DNA of 64,000 nt from Escallonia rubra. Taxonomy: Eukaryota > Streptophyta > Magnoliopsida > Escalloniales > Escalloniaceae. Below, one piece after another: positions 23,887-37,125 of this stretch. Numbering within the stretch: the stretch's first letter is position 1; each line of letters starts with the position of its first letter. The stretch covers positions 41,916 to 105,915 of the forward strand of contig JAVXUO010001720.1 in NCBI GenBank assembly GCA_033065855.1, read 5' to 3'. The notes beneath the pieces were generated by a model. The model searched no databases, was not told the DNA's origin, and saw only the letters and a program-made list of their open reading frames with translations. The translations under genes were made by a program, and so were the position numbers.

Positions 23887-24959
23887 TTTCTATTTAAGTA
23901 CGCCAAAGCAGACCTCGCGAAGTTCCTTCTTTCCATGTCTGATACTGCCAGTAATTCATATTTTTATTAGATGGCTTCCCTTTCAGATCTATAAAAGATG
24001 CAACTTTCAGTCCTCAATGGCTTTGAAGTACGGTCAAAACAACTGAAAGCTACTCAACTGCATGATAAGGCTGAATCATGCCACTATGATGGTTTATGTT
24101 TTAGAGTCTCGCGTGTGCTCTTGCGAAGATTTAGGTACGCCAATATAAGACTATGCAGAAAGTGGGATAAGGCTGGCATTACTAAGCAATTTATGAAGCT
24201 GGAATTGCAGTTTGGCCTTGCTGTGGGTTGGTTATGGGTCCTAAACTTTCATGGGCGAAGGAAACCTGGTACTTATTGCTCCTGAGAGCTTTCACTAAAT
24301 GCTAAAGTAGATTCATCTATTCTGAACTCATTAGTCTCAGTAGCTTAGTGCAGCTGTGAGGACCAAGTTCTGAATCTGCTTAATAAGGATGTGTTAAGAA
24401 CTAAGTTTTCAATTGTTACTTGCAGAGCGGAGTCAGGTTTGGGACAGAAAGGCGGTCAAGTTTTAGTCCTGTCTTTAAATTCTCATAGTATATGAAGTTT
24501 CATTTTTTCCAAAACAGGATGCATTTAACAGTTGTAAGAAACATCTTTTTATAAATCGACGTTTGCAATAGCCCACATAGCTAAGACGCAGATCAGCCAT
24601 GGTATTCGCTTACTTGGAAGATTGTCTACACATCACACATACTACAAGTACCACGTTGTTTCGTACTTTGAAACAATCTCCATGAAAAATGGAAAATCAG
24701 AGTCTTAGAGAGGTCTTGTAGTCCCAAAAGGTGCTGTTCATGTCAAGATTGTCGCTAAAAGTTTTTGTAATTTTTTCTATACATGAATTAGTAATGTTCT
24801 AGTTGCTAGAGACCTGAAGACTATGTATAGTTGGGGATGGATATAGCCTCTCCGTATAATTTACAGACATCATTCAGTGATCTCTGATACTGAGTAAATG
24901 CAACTGAGAGTTCAACTTCTGCAAATAGCATTTCTGCGTTCCATGTCTGGCCCCTGGAA
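23887..24959. other. Intergenic DNA, no convincing gene
   Basis: A 95-codon plus-strand frame (23998-24285) is open but matches no family I recognise and has no neighbour supporting it. The rest is AT-rich and non-coding. It may contain the decayed kinase half of the pseudogene that follows. Confidence 0.4.
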
Positions 24960-26190
24960 AAAAAATTACACATGATCAGAGACATGCTAACAGCAGAACC
25001 AGGGGTATAACTATTCCGCAAGGTAATACAATATGAAGGACATTTCTCTTATCTGTTGGGGCTTGTTTTGGGTGCTTGCCGGCAATTCAAGTGTGGACTT
25101 CCTCCACCTAGCCCTCTAATTTCCCACAATTTAAAAATGCACCGATTTTCTTGAAGAATCTTGCACTTGGAACTTAACCCTTAAACGTATTCTGTGAAAG
25201 GTTGCGACTTTGAACTTTGAAGGGAGCTCCCCTAGAAACCCTGAATCTGACCAGATATATAATTGGGTACCCTTAATTGTTCGAAGAATGACATAATTTT
25301 GCCTTCTAAAAGGTTATTCCAAATACATAGGATTGCAACCTCCAAGAGTGCTTGGAATTTCTCCAAATCGCTTGATTCTTGACATGTTTAATGACTTTAG
25401 ATTCTTCAAGTTCCCTGCTTGTGGTGGTAGTCACCTGAGCAAATATTTGGGCCTAACTGGAGACCTAAAGTTAGGAAAAAAGTTCAGTAATTTGCTTAGG
25501 TATCAGCGCAGTTGAGCGATTAAATCGTAGGCCTCCAAATGATTGTAGAATTATGCAATTATCCAATACAATAGGTATGTATCCGTCAAGCATATTTCCT
25601 CTCAATACGAGAGTAAGCAATTGAACAATGTTGCCAATAGATGTTGGATTTTTCCTGAGATGTTATTTGCTGACATGCCTAGTCCTGTCAACTCGAAAAG
25701 TTATCCAATGGGTTTAAGAACACTGCCTCTGAGCGTAGTTCGAGCTAATGTCAAGGACATCATCTAGATAAAAGTGGTATGCTTTCAGATATGTGGTAGC
25801 TTACTGGAGAGATTGGTAAAGGATTTTGGATACACACCACCCAAACCATTATCCTCTAAAGCCATTGTTAATTGTGTACTGGTACAATTGACTGAAAAAT
25901 CAAGGAATATCAGGTCATTGGGTTTATCAATTTTAAGTTGGTTTCCACCATGACCTAGTCTTTCTAGGTCATGAAGGTTTCCGAGATTCATTGGTGTAGA
26001 CCAACTGCAGCTGTGCATAAGAATATCGAAAACTACAGATTCAGAAGCATTAGGCATAAAGTATTTCTTGTGGGATAGTTCCCTGAAAGCTGTTATTCTT
26101 AAGATAGATTGTTGTTTCCGACACGAGGAGATGCTGCCACTGAAATTTTGAGGCGACAAGTCTAGCACTGTTGCCTGGGCAGCAAAGCAG
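24960..26190 (-). pseudogene. Decayed LRR receptor kinase copy (LRR part)
   Basis: This is a diverged copy of the LRR part of the kinase gene at 26457-31518. The shared text GCATGCTAACAGCAGAAC marks the membrane segment in both (24987 and 27979). The proline/cysteine-rich region before it and the LRR text at 25170-25500 align with 28060-28400. Near 25980-25790 the minus strand reads NLGNLHDLERLGHGGNQLK, INKPNDL-like and ALEDNGLGGVYPKSFTNL, matching NLRDLTYLELNGNRF and FGGVLPGSIANLSSKL of the intact copy. Stops and indels are everywhere. It is a tandem duplicate that has decayed much further than its neighbour. Confidence 0.75.
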
Positions 26191-26398
26191 ATCTAATAAA
26201 TGTAGCTTAGAATATGTATGACTAATTAAAATCTTGTTGGAGTGAAAATAGTTTGCTTGAAGTCAAGAAATCAACAGTGAAAACTTTCATCCATTGTTGG
26301 ACAAACGTTGTAAGGTAGACTTCAGTCCATCATTTGTTCCAAATTGAGCAGTCTATAACAGCAATTGGCTCAACCTCTTTGAGCTTCTCTCTCTCTTT

Positions 26399-26399
26399 C

Positions 26400-26444
<45 letters not shown>
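26399..26444. repeat. (AT)n(GT)n microsatellite
   Basis: An AT run followed by about 16 GT dinucleotides, just beyond the 3' end of the LRR kinase gene. Confidence 0.95.
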
Positions 26445-26446
<2 letters not shown>

Positions 26447-27030
26447 ATCTCTGTCTTTACTCATTATAAGCCTTTGTAATCCGATGGAGCTCTTCGACAA
26501 CATTCCTACTGTCCATTCTCTCATGTGGCAATTCCGTAGAGCAAATAACTCCAAGTCGGAGAATAGACTCCAAACATGACTTGAGTTTAGCAAACTCGCC
26601 TTCGCCACCCTTGTTCCTATTCAAACCTTCCACTTCTTCAAGTACGATCGTTGAATCAAGAATCTCCATCACTCGATCAGGGAGAGCAAACTTGACATAG
26701 TTATGAAGGCTAAAGTTGTCGATAAACATGATGTCAGTAGGTCTTTTTCCGGTAAACATTTCCAACAACATGATTCCATAGCTATACATGTCAGCTTCTG
26801 TTGATACTTCCTCCCCCATGCCATATCCTGCAATGCGGAACAACTTAGATACTTCTTTAGAGATGTAGATGAAAATGTATAAGCAGATTAATAGCTTCAT
26901 CACATATTTTTTTGGTATGAAACGCAATAAGGAGTAACTTAGTATATATCAGGCTCCAAATCTAAAATCATTTCCAAATCTCCAAGATGAGATTCAGTAA
27001 GTAGCTACAATTTGCAAGATTAGAATGAAA

Positions 27031-27204
27031 GGAAGACTAACCAATACTACCACAATCTCAATGGATTTTCCCCTTTGACCATCTGTGATAGCTTTGGATT
27101 AATGCTGGTAAATGAAAGGAGGACTAACCAATACTACCACAATCTCAATGGATTTTCCCCTTTGACCATCTGTGATAGCTTTGGATTAATGCTGGTAAAT
27201 GAAA
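27031..27204. repeat. 87-bp tandem duplication in the kinase intron
   Basis: Two adjacent 87-bp units (27031-27117 and 27118-27204), identical apart from about one base, so probably recent. Confidence 0.9.
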
Positions 27205-29459
27205 CTACTGAACCGAACGTGAACGGCAATCACAGATTAATTAAGTATTATTTTGGCAACACAAGCATGGGTCAATACAACGAGTAAAGTCAACGTACCT
27301 GGAGCGACATATCCAAGTGTTCCTCGAATTCCAGCTGAACTAAAATGTGCATTGTTCGATAAATTTGTATTGGCTGACATAAACCTTGCGAGGCCAAAAT
27401 CACCAACATGTGCACAAAGATCATCGTCAAGAAGAACATTGCTTGGCTTGAGATCACAATGGCAGATTGTCATTTCACAATGATGGTGAATATAATCCAA
27501 TGCAGAAGCCACATCAATTGCAATGCTTAGTCTCTGGACCAAGGTCAAGTTCGAACCCTGCTCTTCAGCTTGAGTTGGATGCAACCAGTTGTCTAAACTC
27601 CCGTTTGGCATAAATTTGAAGACCAAAGCCTTGAAGTCTTTGCCTTTGAAATCTAAGCTTGAGCAAGCGGTGATGATCTTGATAAGATTCCTGTGACGGA
27701 GGATTCTCAACACATCGCACTCCGCCATGAAACTCATGTTAGCTCCATGTTCTTGAAGTTTAAGTACCTTCACGACAACAATGTGTTCACCAGAATTTAA
27801 ACTGCCTTTGTAGACAGAACCATACCTACCCTCGCCAATCAAATTAATTGGGGAAAACTCATTGGTAGCATGAAGAAGTTCAGCATAAGTGATTTTTGGA
27901 TATTGGTTTTCCAAGAGTGAGACATGAGACGTTCTCTGTTGGGATTTTTTGAGTTGATAAAAGATCAAAAAAAGGCATGCTAACAGCAGAACAATGGGGA
28001 GAATAATTAAAAGAGGTATCATTTTGTCTAGAAATGGTCTTTTATTCTTCTTTGAAAACTTTATGGGACAGGCAGGCAAATGCAGTGGTTGAATTCCTCC
28101 ACAAAGCTTCATATTTTTTCCCACGACTGAAAATGCACTAATGTTGTTGAAAACTCCCACTTTTGGAACTTCCCCCTCAAACATATTATGCGAAAGGTTG
28201 AGGCGCATTAGAGGTAGCTTGCCTAGAAACTCTGGAATCTGCCCAGACAAGTTATTTTGGGACAGATCAAGTTGTTGGATGCCTTTTAATTGGTCAAGTG
28301 ATGATGGAATGGCGCCTTCAAAAAAATTTCCATGCAAATCTAGGTTCTCCAGTACTTGACCGCTACCAAGAGCGCTTGGGATTTCTCCCGTCAATTTGTT
28401 TCCTGAAATGGACAATGCTTCGAGGTTTTTCAAATTGCCCACTATTGATGGAAGTGGTCATGTGAATTCATTTAGATCCAAGAAGAGGCCGATAGAGAGG
28501 GAAGAAATTCCAATAACTTGCTCGGGTATCACGCCAGTTAGGCGGTCTCCTGCTAAATGAAGTCATTGTAGATTCGTGCAGTTACCCAACTCAGCCGGTA
28601 TAATGCCCTCGAGCATGTTTTTTGCAGCACCGACTACGCTCAGCCCGGTAATGTTGCCAATGGATGGTGGAATTTTTCCAGAGATGTTATTTATCATAAT
28701 CGCCAGTTCTTCCAACTTGGAAAGTTTCCCAATGGATTCAGGAATGCTGCCAGACATCATATTATCCTGTATTACTAGAAGGGACAAGTTGTTGAGGTTA
28801 CCAATCTCTTGTGGTATGCTTCCGGATATTTTGTTCGATCCCAGATTCAATGTCTCCAGTTTAGACGACAGATTTGCAATAGAACCGGGCAACACACCTC
28901 CAAAATGATTTTCCGATAATATCAACCGTCGTAGATTAGTGCAATTTGTCAAGGAACCAATGAAGCTCAAGTCGTTCGGTTTATTCGACACAAATCGGTT
29001 TCCATTAAGTTCTAGATACGTTAAGTCGCGAAGGTTTCCCAGATTCTTCGGTATAGGCCCCGTGAAATCGTTCCTAGACATGCTCAAGAATAGAAGTCCA
29101 GAAGCGTTAGCCATCGAGGGTGGAAACGAACCCGAGAACTTGTTACCTCCGAGGTAAAGGTACTTGAGGTTTGGCAGTGTGAGGCCCAAATCTAGTGGAA
29201 GATGACCATGCAATCTGTTGCTTGAGAGGTCAAAGGAATATATGGATGAGATATTGTAAAGCTGCAGGGGAAGCGTACCGGACAACTGGTTACTATTTAA
29301 AAAAAAATTATTCAAGTTGCGAAGCTGCCCAAGTTCCGACGGAATGTTTCCCTCCAGCTTGTTCATGCTCAAATCAAGCACAAGAAGAGAGGTGAGATTC
29401 CCGATTGAAGGTGGGATTCTGCCTGTGACATGAAACGGTTCTCGGTTAGGCATAAATTA

Positions 29460-30156
29460 TGGTCCTCCATATACGAGGAGAAAGCGCTTAACGTATGGTA
29501 CTGATTCTTTCAAGTATTTATTTTTTTATCTTAATAAATGATTAGAAAGTATAATTTATCTTTTCTTCGTCTTTTTGTACGAAAGTATATGAGTAAAGCT
29601 TAATTAACATTATTCTCCAAATCATACGGACCACAACAAAATAATGGATTAATCTCATTTGTTTAAAGGGTAGTTAAATACTATAGAAAACGTTACAAAT
29701 TTATGTAAAAAAACTATATGATATATATTTTTCTTGGTCAAGGCAACTTCCGACCCTCTTCTGAAAGAGATATTATGCTCTTACGGACATATGTCAAAAG
29801 AGAGAGCCTCCATTCCCTGTCAGTTTGTTACTTCATTTGTTTTATGGTAATGCATGTCATAAGATTAAGGCAATCAATGAGGGAGATTTTACGGTTAATT
29901 TTGACATAAGTAATACTATGATAACTATTAAGGCTACTTCATAATCATTGTTAGCCTCATACCACCAATTTTAGTATTCGTTGCGAAAACATAACTATAA
30001 TCTTCTTAACCTAATTAAAAATGAATATCTAAAATGTGCATTTAGATAACTTACTTATCTATCAACCTGATTTTTGAGATACCATGCTAGAGCTCCCCAA
30101 GCATTGCTCGGGTACTAGTACTATGTTAGTTGGCAATTGGTGAATAGGGTTAGTTA
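29460..30156. other. Non-LRR DNA inside the kinase gene
   Basis: AT-rich sequence with no LRR or other coding signal, between the second LRR block and the inverted-repeat element. Together with that element it forms the 1.6-kb interruption. Confidence 0.5.
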
Positions 30157-31038
30157 TGCAAGGTGCACCCAAGTTTACCCACGATTGCGTTCGACACCAC
30201 GATATTTATTTTAACTATTTCGCCCCCACAAACTTGTGTAAGTGTGACATTTAACTCTCTCTATAATCTGGCACCATCTCCTTCTCGTCCCCTTCCCCGC
30301 AAACCCAACCCACCCCCCCCCCTCCCCACACACACACACACAATCACCACTTGTCCTCTCCCCGACGTCTCCAAGATCCGAAGGATAACTTGGATCTCAG
30401 TTTTCCCCCATCAACATTTCCTGCGCCGCAAGTTCACCCTAGTGCACTCGCCAAGCACAACTCCTAGTGCACCGCCTTCGCCCTGGCAGCGCTGGCGGCC
30501 TCATCGTCTTCAACCCCGAGCTCGCGACACACACCTAACAACCACGGTAGAAATCACCACCCAACCCACATGTTGCCGCACGAACCACCACACAACGCCA
30601 CACGCTGACAAATCGCCGCATCACTACCCGAAATGTGGAATTGCCATTACCACTCTATACACCAACCACCGCCTCCACCAATCACCATACAGACCACCGT
30701 CGACGATTGGATTTTAGGATTTGGATTCGGTTTTGAATTGGTAAGGGTAGGCATGGAGGTTGATAGTGATAAGCTGGTGGCGGTAAGTGTGGTGGTTGAT
30801 AGGGGGAGGTGATGGCAGTAGGTGTGGCCGGTGTGGTTTGCAATCTTGGTCGAGGCTGTCCAGTGATCGGAAGAAGGAGATTAGAAGGGGAAAAATTAGG
30901 ATACCTGAAAATTTTGCAACCTCATCACTTTGACGAAGATTTTAACCGGAATTTGATGGAGAGCGTTAAATGCCACATTTATGCAAGTTTATAGTTTATA
31001 GTGTCAAACGTTATCATGGATAAGCTTGAATGCGCCTC
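30157..31038. mobile_element. Terminal-inverted-repeat element with GC-rich core
   Basis: The left arm (about 30157-30262) and the reverse complement of the right arm (about 30958-31038) align over some 80-100 bp. For example, CAAGTTTACCCACGATTGCG pairs with CAAGCTTATCCATGATAACG, and GTGTGACATTTAACTCTCTC pairs with AATGTGGCATTTAACGCTCT. The core (30270-30700) is C-rich with a CA run and a 184-codon frame of low complexity. Its position inside the LRR coding region makes it a likely cause of the gene's loss. It resembles a MITE or Pack-type element; no target duplication was found. Confidence 0.6.
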
Positions 31039-31518
31039 ACCTCATTAACCATTGCTGAGAGTAAGATGAAGCTTACCTTGGAAAGAGTTGTTATACAGCG
31101 AAACAGTATGTAGACGAAACAATTGGCCTATCTCTGGAGGAATGGTGCCATGGAAGCTATTGTTGTCGAGACGGATCTCCCCAAGGAAGGTCAGTCTTCC
31201 AATTTGAGGAGATACTGAACCCACTAAAGTTTGTGACGCCAAGTCTAGTGCGGTTACTCGTTGATGCTGGCGACCGCATGTAACTCCTTTCCATTCACAG
31301 AAATGGAGAGAATCATTCCATGAGCTAAGGACTGCGAGAGGGTCTTCCTGAATTAGATCCTTGAACGCGAGCAAAGCCTGTCGATCCGTCTCATTCATGA
31401 AACCGGCTGCAGCAACCGATTCTCTGCAGTTCATGGCAAAGACAAGCCAAGAGAGTATAAGAGACAAGTTTAGTACCCTTCGAAACATGTTAGAAGAGGC
31501 CATGACCATTAACATCAA

Positions 31519-32219
31519 GTGTGAGAAGAAAGACGAGCTTCAACTGGTAATAAACGAATGGCCTGTTAGGGTCGACCTCCAGTTGACCTGCTTTCTAGTC
31601 TTCGGCTGCTATGGCTCCCACCTCTCCAACTTACGGCTTAATTAGTAAGCTGAATATTGCAATAGAAGACGAGGAGCGGAGGAGGGAGCGCCACCAATGC
31701 TTTGCTAGCATCCACTCACTATTGGGCCATGAATATCCCTTTCACGGCACATGGACTTTGTTTGTTTCTGAAATTTTCTTACTATTGGGCCATGAATATC
31801 CCTTTCACGGCAGTTGTGGTGGTTTGAATATTATTGGGGTTTCCTACATGGAAAAGGTTCTTCATCCTGTACTTTAGTTAGGAACTACTATTATAGTCTT
31901 CTGAGCAGTAATGACTGAATTGCTAATTTGTAAACTTTGCAGCCACTAAATGTAAAGTTGGACATTCAATAATGGCGATACAGAGGTACTAAAGAGAGAG
32001 CAAGAATTATGTTTGATATTGCATTGAGTAAACATGTGTTTTGAACTATAGACTATAAAGAAAGCTAGCATATTAGGGATGTTTACGGCGGGCATAGAAT
32101 TTGAATCAGGAACTTGTCATTGGCGATGAATTCAATATTATCATCCTTGTAAGGCTGATGTGGTAGCTTTAGTTCCTACTCAACCTCTGTTGTTAGCGGA
32201 CTTATAGAGTTAAAGTCTG
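31519..32219. other. Upstream region of the LRR kinase, with a 62-bp-period repeat
   Basis: Presumed promoter side of the receptor gene; no TATA box could be assigned with confidence. ACTATTGGGCCATGAATATC and the following CCTTTCACGGCA occur twice, at 31719 and 31781. No gene seen. Confidence 0.45.
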
Positions 32220-32924
32220 GTATTGGCAGTTCAGATGGCCAGCTGCCACATTTCCAGGTTGCCTTTTATATTTAGGAGAATCAAGTCTTTTCAGATCAGC
32301 CATCCAGGCTTAATTAGTATTATGGATGGCGCGAAGGTGGTTGAGGAACTTGAACTTTGTGTCGAGGATGAGGGTACTTTGCGGATGACCTCAAGATTTC
32401 AGAGTTGAGAACATAGTTGTGTATTTTAGCTCATACTTCGGGTTTTGTGGCAAATCTTGGTAGCACTAGGACATATAAGATCTTTGTGAGAACTTAAGGT
32501 CAAATATCTGCTACATGCAGGTAAGTTACAACCATTAGAGGTACCTTAGTGAAAGTGGGACCATGTGAACGGAGACTTTGTAGTTGACTCGTCAAGGGCT
32601 TTAGGTAAGCATGATGTAGTGCAGTGTGGGTTATTGTTGATCATTTGACCACATCCGCACTTTCACTTTTTGTTTTGCTGACTTTACCATAGAGAAGTGG
32701 ACCAAGTTATATATCCAGAAATATAATTAGGCTACACGATGTACCAGTTTATATTGTATCAGACAGGGGCCAACAATTCACTTATTGTGATTGGACTAAA
32801 CTTCTAAGGACTTCACCTACACTTGGCGTGAAGGATTATTTAGTCGGTTAAGAGAAAATAAGGTCGAGTAAGGCACGATAACAATTTCTATTGGATAAAG
32901 CCCCATATTACAGGCCAACATTAT

Positions 32925-33420
32925 CTTACCACCTTCACCTGTGGCAGGAACCACCATCGTAAACTTGCTACCATACCACCAAACACCACCACATCAGCTA
33001 TCTTCACCAACTGCAGCAACCACCATCCTTAACCCACCTCCACACTACCAACACCATCAACCAACCACCAAGCCGCCATCATTGCAAACATCATTTAAAC
33101 GCTCGACCTATCGCCCGCCAAGCTCCATCACCTATAGATCGTACCCACCTCATTAGCCAGCCCACCTGCACCATAGCAAGCACTATCCAAATGCACGACC
33201 CATTGTCTATCAGGATCCATCACCACAGATCATACCAACCACTTATCGCCACCAAGCTCTATCACCCACGATTTTTACCCACCACCCATCGCCAATAACC
33301 TCCATCACCCACGATTTGACCCCACCATTAATTGCCACCAAACTCCATTATACATCTACGCTTGCCTTTATAGAGTTAGATACAAAATTATCTATCTACA
33401 AAATCGAAAATCGAAGTATT
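32925..33420 (+). repeat. CCA/CACC-rich low-complexity insert
   Basis: Dense CCACC, CATCACC and CACCAAC motifs, with phrases such as TCCATCACC and ACCCACGATTT repeated (33267-33320). The 71-codon frame here is Pro/His/Thr-rich and an effect of composition. It lies between two parts of the gypsy integrase, beside the plastid fragment. Confidence 0.6.
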
Positions 33421-33431
33421 AGATCTTTTAG

Positions 33432-33742
<311 letters not shown>

Positions 33743-35698
33743 TTGCACAAAGTTGAAAAGTAAGCTACATAGGTAATTGTCGTGGTGACTTAGAGTTCAA
33801 GGTCAGTGATTATGTCCTCTTGCGAGTTTCACCCTAAAAGGGTTTGATGAGGTTTGAAAAGAAGGGAAACTTGAGTCGTGGATATATTGGTCCTTACGAG
33901 GTCCTTGATAGAGTTGGCCCTATTGCTTATTGTAATCCTTTGCCACCAAAATTTTCCTACGTGCACTTCCACAAATATGTTTTGAGGAAATACTTGCACG
34001 AACCGTCCTATCTTGTGTCATATAGTCGAGACAACTTGGTGTGTACTTATCGGGGAGGACTATCATTGGAAGAACAAACAATCGAGATTTTGCCCCAGCG
34101 AGATCGAATTTTGCATTCCAAGTGAGAGTGCTCTTGAAGAATCATGTTGTTGAGGAGGCCACTCCGTTGGAACTTGAGGAGTCTATTAGAGAGAAATATC
34201 CAACCCTATTCGATGAATTCAGGTACGTAAATTTTGAGGACATAATTTTCAAAGAGAGGAGGTTGTAATACCTAAAATAATTAATTATTTTATGTCTTGG
34301 TTTATTTTCGTATATTTTAGTAACCTTTTTGGGGTATCTTGATGAGTGATATAACTTTAGAGGTCTTTTGGCTTATTTACCAAGTTTAGAAAAATAAGGG
34401 TTGGTTAATTTGTGTTTTATCGACAAAGTCAATTTTGTCTTGTAGGTTAGTTAGAAGAAAGGGAAACAAAGTATTTTAAGGATCTCAACTTTCTAACCAA
34501 AATTATTAAGTCATAAACCTAATGCGCTTAGAAGGAGGATTTGCTTTCACAATCAATTTAGTAATTTGTTTCATAGGTCTAATGTAAGTGAGTTAATTTG
34601 ATTTATGTTAAGACTTATTGGAGGCATATACAACTAAACGAATATTGTTGCGTAGTTTGAGGTAAGGTTTACACTCAGGATACCGCTTCTTGTGATGCTT
34701 TTACGGGATTTATATGAGGGTAAAATTTCGGCTATGATATAAAATGGTTTTGAAACGTGATGCAATATCTGCCCAATTTGATTCCTTTTTTCACCTACTG
34801 CCAGGTTCTTGTTTCAATATGTCTTTTATGGCATATTTCATTCCTTCTATGTTACATAAGTAAGCACCTTTTGTTAACCCATTGTACTCTTCCGTGAAGC
34901 TGCCTCATATATGCGTGGGTATTCCTATTTCTCCTTTGTGTCAAATTCTTTGATGGTCCTTCTCAACAAGCACCATTGTCTCGGTCCATGTTGGGTGTTA
35001 GTGTAAAGGCGGATCACCGTGTCTCACCATTTAAGAAAGGGATTTTTGTGTAGATTGACATACAATGAGGTTATTTGGATGATTCTACTTAGGGGAATGC
35101 CGTTTGGGCAATTTAAGAGTACGAGGGGCATTTTGATAATTTTACACCCTAGGGGCGTTTTAGTAATTTTTACATACCCAGTGAGAGAGGTTCATTTTGG
35201 GAGTTGTGTGAGTCTGTATTAAGTTTATAATATCGTAGTGTAGGCTGTATTCTGATGATTCGATAATTCCATTTAGGTTAAAGCTAAAGACTTTCCGGTT
35301 AGGATAAACTAGCTGCGGATGCAGGTAAGGGATTCTATCTGAACCCTGGGTGAGGACTTTTGTTCAAACCCTTATTTGATTACTCGTACTCGTAAGTACT
35401 CCTTTGATATACTTATGACTAATGTCGAATTCTGAATTATGTATTGATATCACCATGTTATTGCCCAGAAACCCCCATATTGAACCTGAATCGTTTATTT
35501 GGAAATCTTGTGATGCTCGCCTGTTATTACGTGCTAAGCAAACTTAATAATTGTTTGTATTCGTTCTTCTGAACTGTTGTGCCTGAATTCGATAACCGTT
35601 TGTAATCGTTCTGGCTGTTTATTTGTGATTTTCTTCTGAAATTTTGAGTAATGACTTATTTCAGTCTGTTTATTGATATTGAAATTCGGATTGATTTC

Positions 35699-35770
35699 TT
35701 CTGAAAATTCTGATTTCATCTGAAAATTCTGATTTCATCTGAAAATTCTGATTTCATCTGAAAATTCTGA
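35699..35770 (+). repeat. 19-bp tandem repeat, nearly four copies
   Basis: TCTGAAAATTCTGATTTCA repeated head-to-tail inside the LTR. Confidence 0.9.
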
Positions 35771-35919
35771 ATATTGACTTGTGTCAGTATGATTATTGTT
35801 ATTGGAATCTAAATTGATTTCGGTGATTTGAGCTTATGTAAATGCTCATTGATATTGCTGATTTTTCTGTGTTAACCTGGGAATTTTGTTCTGTGGGGAG
35901 GCGTTCACTACAAGAAAAA

Positions 35920-36073
35920 AGGTGTATGCCTACGGTACTAAAGCGTTGGCATAGGTAAAAAGTACCGTAGGCATAGGCTATGCCTACGGTAGTGTACCGT
36001 GGGTGCTTCTTCCGATGGCATAGACATATGCCTACGGAAGTAAAGACATAAGCCTACGGTCGTTCCGTAGGGA
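35920..36073. repeat. CACTA 1 left subterminal repeats
   Basis: Several TGCCTACGGTA motifs in both orientations, with a palindromic AGTACCGTAGGCATAGGCT block. In the family these bind the TNPA-type protein. The array continues after the nested element at 39148. Confidence 0.8.
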
Positions 36074-36089
36074 CATCACCACAAGAAAA

Positions 36090-36432
36090 TATGTATTTTC
36101 CGACGGAGTTTTAGCGACGGAAGGTATTCCGTCGCTAAACATGTCTTTAAGCGACGGAATATCCTGTCGTTAAAAATCCGTTGCAACATACTATTACTGA
36201 CGTAAGACCCCATCGGGCGACGTTTTTTGCAATAGATTTTTAACGGCGGACTTTTAGCGACGGTAATTCCGTCGCTAAATATTTTTTATAGAATTAGTAT
36301 TTTTGAGTTTTTTTTTAAAATTATTTAAACGACGGAATAAAACCGTCGCTAAAACTTCTGTCGCAAAAAGTTTTTATAATAAGACATTCACCGACGGAGT
36401 TTTAGCGACGGTGTTATTCCGTCGCTAAAGAT
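36090..36432. repeat. CACTA 2 left subterminal repeats
   Basis: Repeated TTTTAGCGACGG and CCGTCGCTAAA motifs in both orientations, forming short palindromes. Confidence 0.85.
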
Positions 36433-36779
36433 CCTCCATTTAAAAACAGATCTGGTTTCTTTCTCTCTCCCCGTTCTCTCTCTGAAATTCTGCTCTCACC
36501 CACCCACCGCCGTTCTCACCTCCGGCGACCCTTCTCTACGGCGACCCAGCTCCGGTGCCACCCCCGTCCCCCACCCCACGCCGCGCCACCTAGCCTTGCA
36601 CTACGGTCGTGCCACAAAGCCCTCCACTGTCGCCGCGCAACGAAACCCACCACTGCCGCCGCACCACCAACGCCGCCGCCGTCGTACCCACCTCGAGATT
36701 TGTATGTCAATTGCCCTAAATTATCTGAATTTTTTGTTAATTTGTCTTCAATTTAGGTTACATGCCCTAAATTATCTGA

Positions 36780-37125
36780 ATTATTTATGATATATATGCA
36801 TGGGTGAGTAAATTGATGTGGTGCATGTGAGTGTGTCGAACCAGATGAGTAGCAGGGAAGACCCACTGCCGCAAGGCAGTGGGTGTGGGGAAAATGAGTG
36901 TGTGTTGTGTGTGTGTGTAAGTGGTGAGTGGATAAGTGGGTATGAGTGTGTGCAGTGGTGTGTTGGTGTGAATATAGGTATGTGCGTGAAGCTGCCAAGA
37001 CGCAGCTGTGTGTGTGTAAGTGCTGTGCAAAAAAAGAGTGGGTGTATACGTACAGGTGCGTGAATATGTGTTTTGTGTGAGTGAGTGTGTGAATATGTGA
37101 GTGTATGGTGTGTATAAACATTTTT
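36780..37125. repeat. TG-rich cryptically simple DNA
   Basis: Irregular GTGTGTG-type text with interspersed GTGAGTG. Minus-strand open frames (up to 122 codons, His/Thr-rich) arise from this composition and are not genes. Confidence 0.8.

Larger units (their letters stand above)
26457..31518 (-). pseudogene. LRR receptor kinase, subfamily XII (EFR/Xa21-like), disrupted
   Basis: Such proteins are plasma-membrane immune receptors of the EFR/FLS2/Xa21 group. The first exon (31518-31045) has a signal peptide, an LRRNT_2 domain (TDRQALLAFKDL, FCEWKGVTC) and the first LRRs. LRRs resume at 29453-28563 and 28442-28110. A membrane segment (IPLLIILPIVLLLACLFLIF, near 28000) and a kinase domain follow. 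The kinase has GEGRYGSVYKG, VVVKVLKL and a non-RD HCDLKPSN loop with DFG. One GT-AG intron (about 26835-27300) joins GYVAP to GYGMGEEVSTEADMYS, the usual XII intron position. The stop is at about 26458. Damage: TGA codons at 28563-28565 and 28458-28460, and a 1.6-kb interruption (about 29450-31050) replacing some LRRs. An intron reading of that gap (donor AAG|GTAAGC, acceptor CACAG|GC) is possible, but the coding text runs past the donor (KLHLTLSN). Confidence 0.88.

Noticed and set aside
23998..24285. 95-codon frame upstream of the LRR pseudogene
   Set aside because: No recognisable domain, no splice or promoter context, and no related copy in the window.
30163..30717. 184-codon Pro/Thr-rich plus-strand frame
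   Set aside because: Lies in the C-rich core of an inverted-repeat element; composition explains it.
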